A stretch of DNA of 31,744 bases, from positions 1-31,744 of the IMG/VR virus record IMGVR_UViG_3300037042_004100. One strand, written 5' to 3'. Shown one piece after another: positions 29,521 through 31,744 of this stretch; position 1 is the first letter of the stretch; every line of letters begins with the position of its first letter. The stretch is from a virus. The notes beneath the pieces were generated by a model, which searched no databases, was not told the DNA's origin, and worked only from the letters and a program-made list of their open reading frames with translations. Position numbers and translations under genes: made by a program.

Positions 29521-29603
29521 TGGTGAGTTCTACGGGACTCGAACCCGCATTTCCCTTTGGGCGTAATACCATCCGGCGATCAGGCGGATTATACTAAGAA
29601 CTC
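29521..29603 (-). tRNA. non-canonical tRNA-like gene with encoded CCA
   Basis: The 83-nt unit has a perfect 7-bp acceptor (GAGTTCT / AGAACTC), discriminator A, encoded CCA, and a good T-arm (GCGGG-TTCGAGT-CCCGT). The D-arm halves GTATAAT and GGTATTAC match a normal tRNA D-arm but are separated by a 17-nt insertion. That insertion folds as ATCCG-N9-CGGAT and resembles an anticodon arm (loop CTGATCG, GAU if read with T33). The normal anticodon-arm place holds only about 14 nt (GCCC-AAA-GGG). So the cloverleaf is rearranged and the amino acid cannot be assigned with confidence; a decoy, a degenerate tRNA or a packaging/processing signal are alternatives. Confidence 0.55.
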
Positions 29604-29683
29604 AAAACGCCAGCACTTACGCGACTGGCTTACGTTTGGTCATTGAAGAGCTTTCCCCTCATTGCCCACGTTTGGCGATGGGG

Positions 29684-29727
29684 ACCATATGGGAAGCGTC
29701 CTAGACTTCAACTGACAAAAATTGTCA
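29684..29727 (-). promoter_or_regulatory. candidate promoter and dyad upstream of the tRNA-like gene
   Basis: Minus strand TTGAAG (29711-29706), 16 bases, TATGGT (29689-29684), with an upstream inverted repeat TGACAA-AAA-TTGTCA (29713-29727). It could drive the tRNA-like gene; the dyad could be an operator. The rest of the 205-base gap (29604-29808) holds no gene. Confidence 0.4.
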
Positions 29728-29808
29728 CCATACCCCCATCCCCCTTGCCCCGTCCATTTTCCCCCGTACCCCAAGCGCAGCGATGGGAGTGGATGTCCGG
29801 TCCGGGGC

Positions 29809-30081
29809 TTATTTCAAAACATTATCGGACACGATTGTGATGGGAACCCCCATGAAGAACCTGGATTTCCCCCGGCTAAAAAGCCAGTCTATCAGCGGGT
29901 TATCTTCAAAGTCGGAAACAGGCAAACCTTGTGACTCGTAGAGCACAAAGGAAGTCGCCCTGCGTTCAATACGAGAGACATTCTTCAGGGATTGCGCGTA
30001 TTTCTGGAAATTTGGCCAAGCGTAATCCGCCGCCTCCATAGCCCTTCCCGTATCCCGCGAAGTAGAAAGCCAGTCGATCAT
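29809..30081 (-). CDS. hypothetical protein (90 aa)
   Basis: Not recognised. The 90-aa product mixes helices and aromatic residues (DWLSTSRDTGRAMEAADYAW, FQKYAQSLKNVSRIERRATS, PLIDWLFSRGKSRFF). The base composition is lower in GC than the virion genes, suggesting recent acquisition. ATG 30081 overlaps the upstream TGA (ATGA). It is the last gene of the right-end operon before the tRNA-like gene. Confidence 0.65.
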   Translation of the reverse strand: MIDWLSTSRDTGRAMEAADYAWPNFQKYAQSLKNVSRIERRATSFVLYESQGLPVSDFEDNPLIDWLFSRGKSRFFMGVPITIVSDNVLK

Positions 30082-30263
30082 TTGAAACTCCGGGGCGTTT
30101 CCTTGTCATGGTCCTCCGGTTCGGCCATGATCCGGGCGATTCGCTTCAGGCGCTCCGCCTCGGCACGGTCCTCCTGCTCAACCCGGCGCTTCGATTTGCG
30201 CGTGAGAGCGTTGATCAGTAGGATGAAAAGCGCCAGTAGCAGCGCGAGCATGATGATTCCCAT
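30078..30263 (-). CDS. small single-TM protein with a basic coil (61 aa)
   Basis: One TM helix at residues 2-20 (GIIMLALLLALFILLINAL), then a basic stop-transfer stretch (TRKSKRRVEQ) and a charged helix. The N-in/C-in orientation is set by the positive charges after the TM. ATG 30263 has AAGGA six bases upstream; the frame to 30365 is shadow. It could be a small envelope protein; no family recognised. Confidence 0.7.
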   Translation of the reverse strand: MGIIMLALLLALFILLINALTRKSKRRVEQEDRAEAERLKRIARIMAEPEDHDKETPRSFK

Positions 30264-30271
30264 GATGTTCC

Positions 30272-30703
30272 TTATGGCATCCGGTAGAGGAAGACTGTCT
30301 TCCCGCTTTTTATCGTCTGAATATCGGTTCCGGCAAGTGCATCCTGAAGCGTAGGCCCGCTGCACTTAGCTTGCCGTCTCACGTCCTGGACCCGGTGGAC
30401 GGTCCCATCCTTCGGGATAATATCCAGGATGGCATCTCGGGCTTCCGCTGCCCTAGTGGCCCGCTTCTCTTTGATGGACTCTGATTTGTCTTGCACGGTG
30501 ATTACCTTCTTCTGTGGTGTAGGTCGGCTTAAGGCCCTGTCCGCTGATAGCTTGCGCCTTATGGCATTAAGCCGGTCTTTGATCTTTGGGTATCTAGCCC
30601 GGCGCAATTCGTCTTGTCTAGCTTTCTTTATCGGGTCAGATCGTCTGCGTCTGGTGTAGTCGTTTACCCAAATTCGCCGGGCTTCCGGGTCTTTCAATGG
30701 CAT
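30272..30703 (-). CDS. basic protein with C-terminal winged-helix domain (143 aa)
   Basis: The first half is strongly basic with a pattern (KDPEARRIWVNDYTRRRRSD) resembling the KDPE-R-R-Y-x-R-R-R-R start of several phage DNA-binding or HNH-linked proteins. The C-terminal 60 residues form a winged-helix layout (AARDAILDIIP-like DGTVHRVQDVRRQAKCSG, LQDALAGTDIQTIKSGKTVF). ATG 30703 has a strong SD (GGGAGGAA) and overlaps the upstream TAA (TAATG); the longer frame to 30856 lacks support. No nuclease residues are visible, so a regulator is more likely. Confidence 0.7.
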   Translation of the reverse strand: MPLKDPEARRIWVNDYTRRRRSDPIKKARQDELRRARYPKIKDRLNAIRRKLSADRALSRPTPQKKVITVQDKSESIKEKRATRAAEARDAILDIIPKDGTVHRVQDVRRQAKCSGPTLQDALAGTDIQTIKSGKTVFLYRMP

Positions 30704-30921
30704 TACACATTCCTCCCGCCGTTGGCCATGTCCTTCAACGCGCCTCGGAGCATGTCGGCAAGTGGCTCTGGTTTCTCTGGCCGATACCGCCCGACAACGG
30801 TAGGCCATCGCCAGATGCGGCACTCTCGCAGGCGTCCGGTGTGGCCGATGTCCCACCCGTACCCATCGGCTTCTAGTTCCTCAATGATTTGCTCGGCTGA
30901 ATAGAAGCTGGGGATAGTCAT
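30703..30921 (-). CDS. hypothetical small protein (72 aa)
   Basis: A 72-aa protein with a helical start (SAEQIIEELEADGYGWDIGH), aromatic middle (CRIWRWPTVVGRYRP) and helical end (LADMLRGALKDMANG). ATG 30921 overlaps the TGA of the short membrane-peptide gene (ATGA). Its stop overlaps the next start (TAATG). No family recognised. Confidence 0.65.
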   Translation of the reverse strand: MTIPSFYSAEQIIEELEADGYGWDIGHTGRLRECRIWRWPTVVGRYRPEKPEPLADMLRGALKDMANGGRNV

Positions 30922-31061
30922 ATCGTATCGTCCTGCTGCATGCGCTTACCAAGCCAGTACGCCACAAGGATTGGCGAAAACACAGCCAGCCCCAATCCAA
31001 CGGCGATGGCGCACGGGACTGAGAGAATGTAAGTGATAAAGGCTAAGGCAAATCGTTTCAT
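30918..31061 (-). CDS. 47-aa membrane peptide
   Basis: This short gene starts at ATG 31061 with a strong SD (AGGAG, five bases) and ends in an ATGA overlap with the next gene. The product is MKRFALAFITYILSVPCAIA followed by a hydrophobic run (VGLGLAVFSPILVAYWLG) and a charged tail (KRMQQDDTI): two short TM segments or one long one. It may be a holin-like or membrane-sensing peptide. Confidence 0.7.
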   Translation of the reverse strand: MKRFALAFITYILSVPCAIAVGLGLAVFSPILVAYWLGKRMQQDDTI

Positions 31062-31087
31062 GGCTTCTCCTGGGCATCGGCCCGCTG
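31058..31087. repeat. direct repeat A of a gene-junction cassette
   Basis: A 30-base segment containing the stop, start and SD of a gene junction is identical to 31348-31377. It codes the end RADAQEKP and the ribosome-binding site of the next gene. Confidence 0.8.
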
Positions 31088-31351
31088 CGGTTGTGATAGG
31101 CCGCCATCCGTACGAACTGCAATAGACGGCGAGCGGTCCATTACTGTGTTGGGCAGCCTGCGAATACGCCTTTTAGTGTAAAACATGTAACATTTTGCAA
31201 ACTTCATAAACCGTTTGGCTTCGTCTAATGTAAGTGGGATAGACATCTGTGTTATACCTCGGCTTACATGCCGCCCGAAAACAGCGTACATCGGCTGCCC
31301 AACAACTGGATGCATCGGAGCCGATGCCACGGGATTCTTTGTGGTTGTCAT
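31058..31351 (-). CDS. hypothetical protein (97 aa) ending RADAQEKP
   Basis: Starts at ATG 31351 with AGGAG five bases upstream, in an ATGA overlap with the upstream gene. The product has MHPVVGQPMYAVFGRHVSRG near its start, a helix (LTLDEAKRFMKFAKCYMFYT) and a basic end. The last residues QRADAQEKP are the same as those of the upstream gene because the 30-base junction is duplicated. The HPVVGQ segment also recurs in the partial gene at the right edge. Confidence 0.65.
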   Translation of the reverse strand: MTTTKNPVASAPMHPVVGQPMYAVFGRHVSRGITQMSIPLTLDEAKRFMKFAKCYMFYTKRRIRRLPNTVMDRSPSIAVRTDGGLSQPQRADAQEKP

Positions 31352-31377
31352 GGCTTCTCCTGGGCATCGGCCCGCTG
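31348..31377. repeat. direct repeat B of a gene-junction cassette
   Basis: The second copy of the 30-base junction segment. The two copies flank one gene exactly, which would allow that gene to be inserted or lost by homologous recombination without disturbing overlap or SD. Confidence 0.8.
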
Positions 31378-31683
31378 ATCCTGGAGGTTGGGCAGACGGG
31401 TGATCTTGGAAGTCCAAAAGGGGTACGAATCTGTTGATTCCTGATAGGTGGGTTCCCTGACAATTTCAGCAACATCAATACCAACATCCCCGCAGGGATC
31501 AAAATGGCCAAGGATGCGACGGCGAACAAATAGGCGCTCACCATCCTCACCGCCTTCACTCACGGATTTACCGTCAACGCCATCCCTGGCGGTCGCAATT
31601 GATATGGCCGTCTCAGCGTCTTGGAATAATCCAAGGGAATACCAAGTGTCATCGTGATCTACGATAAGTTCATAAATAATCAT
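31348..31683 (-). CDS. hypothetical protein (111 aa) ending RADAQEKP
   Basis: The 111-aa acidic product begins with a strand-rich domain (MIIYELIVDHDDTWYSLGLF, then helix AETAISIATARDG and strand GERLFVRRRIL). This resembles a small beta-alpha-beta adaptor fold, possibly nucleic-acid or protein binding. ATG 31683 has GGAG about nine bases upstream. It shares its last nine codons with the next gene through the duplicated junction. Confidence 0.65.
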   Translation of the reverse strand: MIIYELIVDHDDTWYSLGLFQDAETAISIATARDGVDGKSVSEGGEDGERLFVRRRILGHFDPCGDVGIDVAEIVREPTYQESTDSYPFWTSKITRLPNLQDQRADAQEKP

Positions 31684-31744
31684 TGATTTTGCTCCGGTAA
31701 GGTCTGCCCAACAACGGGATGCACCCGAGGGCCTGACGGCCCCG
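31680..31744 (-). CDS. partial gene at the right edge, HPVVGQ family
   Basis: Only the last 20 codons are in the window (ending RVHPVVGQTLPEQNQ), stopping in an ATGA overlap with the next gene. The HPVVGQ stretch and its DNA (about 31704-31725) match the start of the protein at 31058-31351, so the segment has been copied between genes. Confidence 0.5.
   Translation of the reverse strand, partial: GPSGPRVHPVVGQTLPEQNQ

Overview
This window reads as the structural half, plus flanking accessory genes, of a tailed double-stranded DNA phage (Caudoviricetes) or prophage. Almost every gene is on the minus strand, genes are packed with 1-8 base start/stop overlaps, and virion genes run in head-to-tail order. 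There is no sheath or baseplate-wedge set and the tape measure is short (435 aa), which suggests a siphovirus. The DNA is GC-rich (about 60% by eye). A lipobox protein and SD-led starts are compatible with a GC-rich, probably Gram-negative host, but the host cannot be named from this sequence.

Right end, transcribed leftwards (31744 to 29809): a run of small overlapping accessory genes (membrane peptides, wHTH-like proteins, unknowns). Then come a tRNA-like gene with encoded CCA, two near-identical intrinsic terminators, and a candidate promoter for the virion operon. Virion operon (29283 to 4922): wHTH protein, small terminase-like protein, large terminase, portal, scaffold, P22-like major capsid protein, an internal terminator, head/tail fibre-like proteins, a TM coiled-coil protein and a lipoprotein, a 1123-aa repetitive structural protein, two tandem paralogous proteins, connector-like proteins, MuF-like minor head protein, gpG-like protein, tail tube, tail assembly chaperone with a textbook -1 frameshift site, tape measure, and three tail-tip proteins.

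Left end: a 750-base region at 4170-4920 holds a strongly structured candidate RNA and the promoter of a second leftward operon (4275 to 1778). That operon encodes an HTH regulator, a membrane protein, a RecA-like (Sak4-type) ATPase and an SSB, i.e. a recombination/replication module. Small genes follow, then a frameshifted pentapeptide-repeat protein that runs off the left edge. A dyad-containing promoter/operator motif (TTGACA-N-GCGGC-N5-GCCGC) occurs three times in this part.

The most remarkable feature is a pair of inteins, one in the Walker A loop of the large terminase and one at the CRC motif of the MuF-like head protein. Each carries a homing-endonuclease gene on the OPPOSITE strand, nested within the intein. 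The two nucleases belong to different families (HNH; Vsr/DUF559-like E-D-E) and use different antisense phases. In the MuF intein the nuclease gene overlaps about 90% of the intein, including splicing blocks, so both strands are coding.
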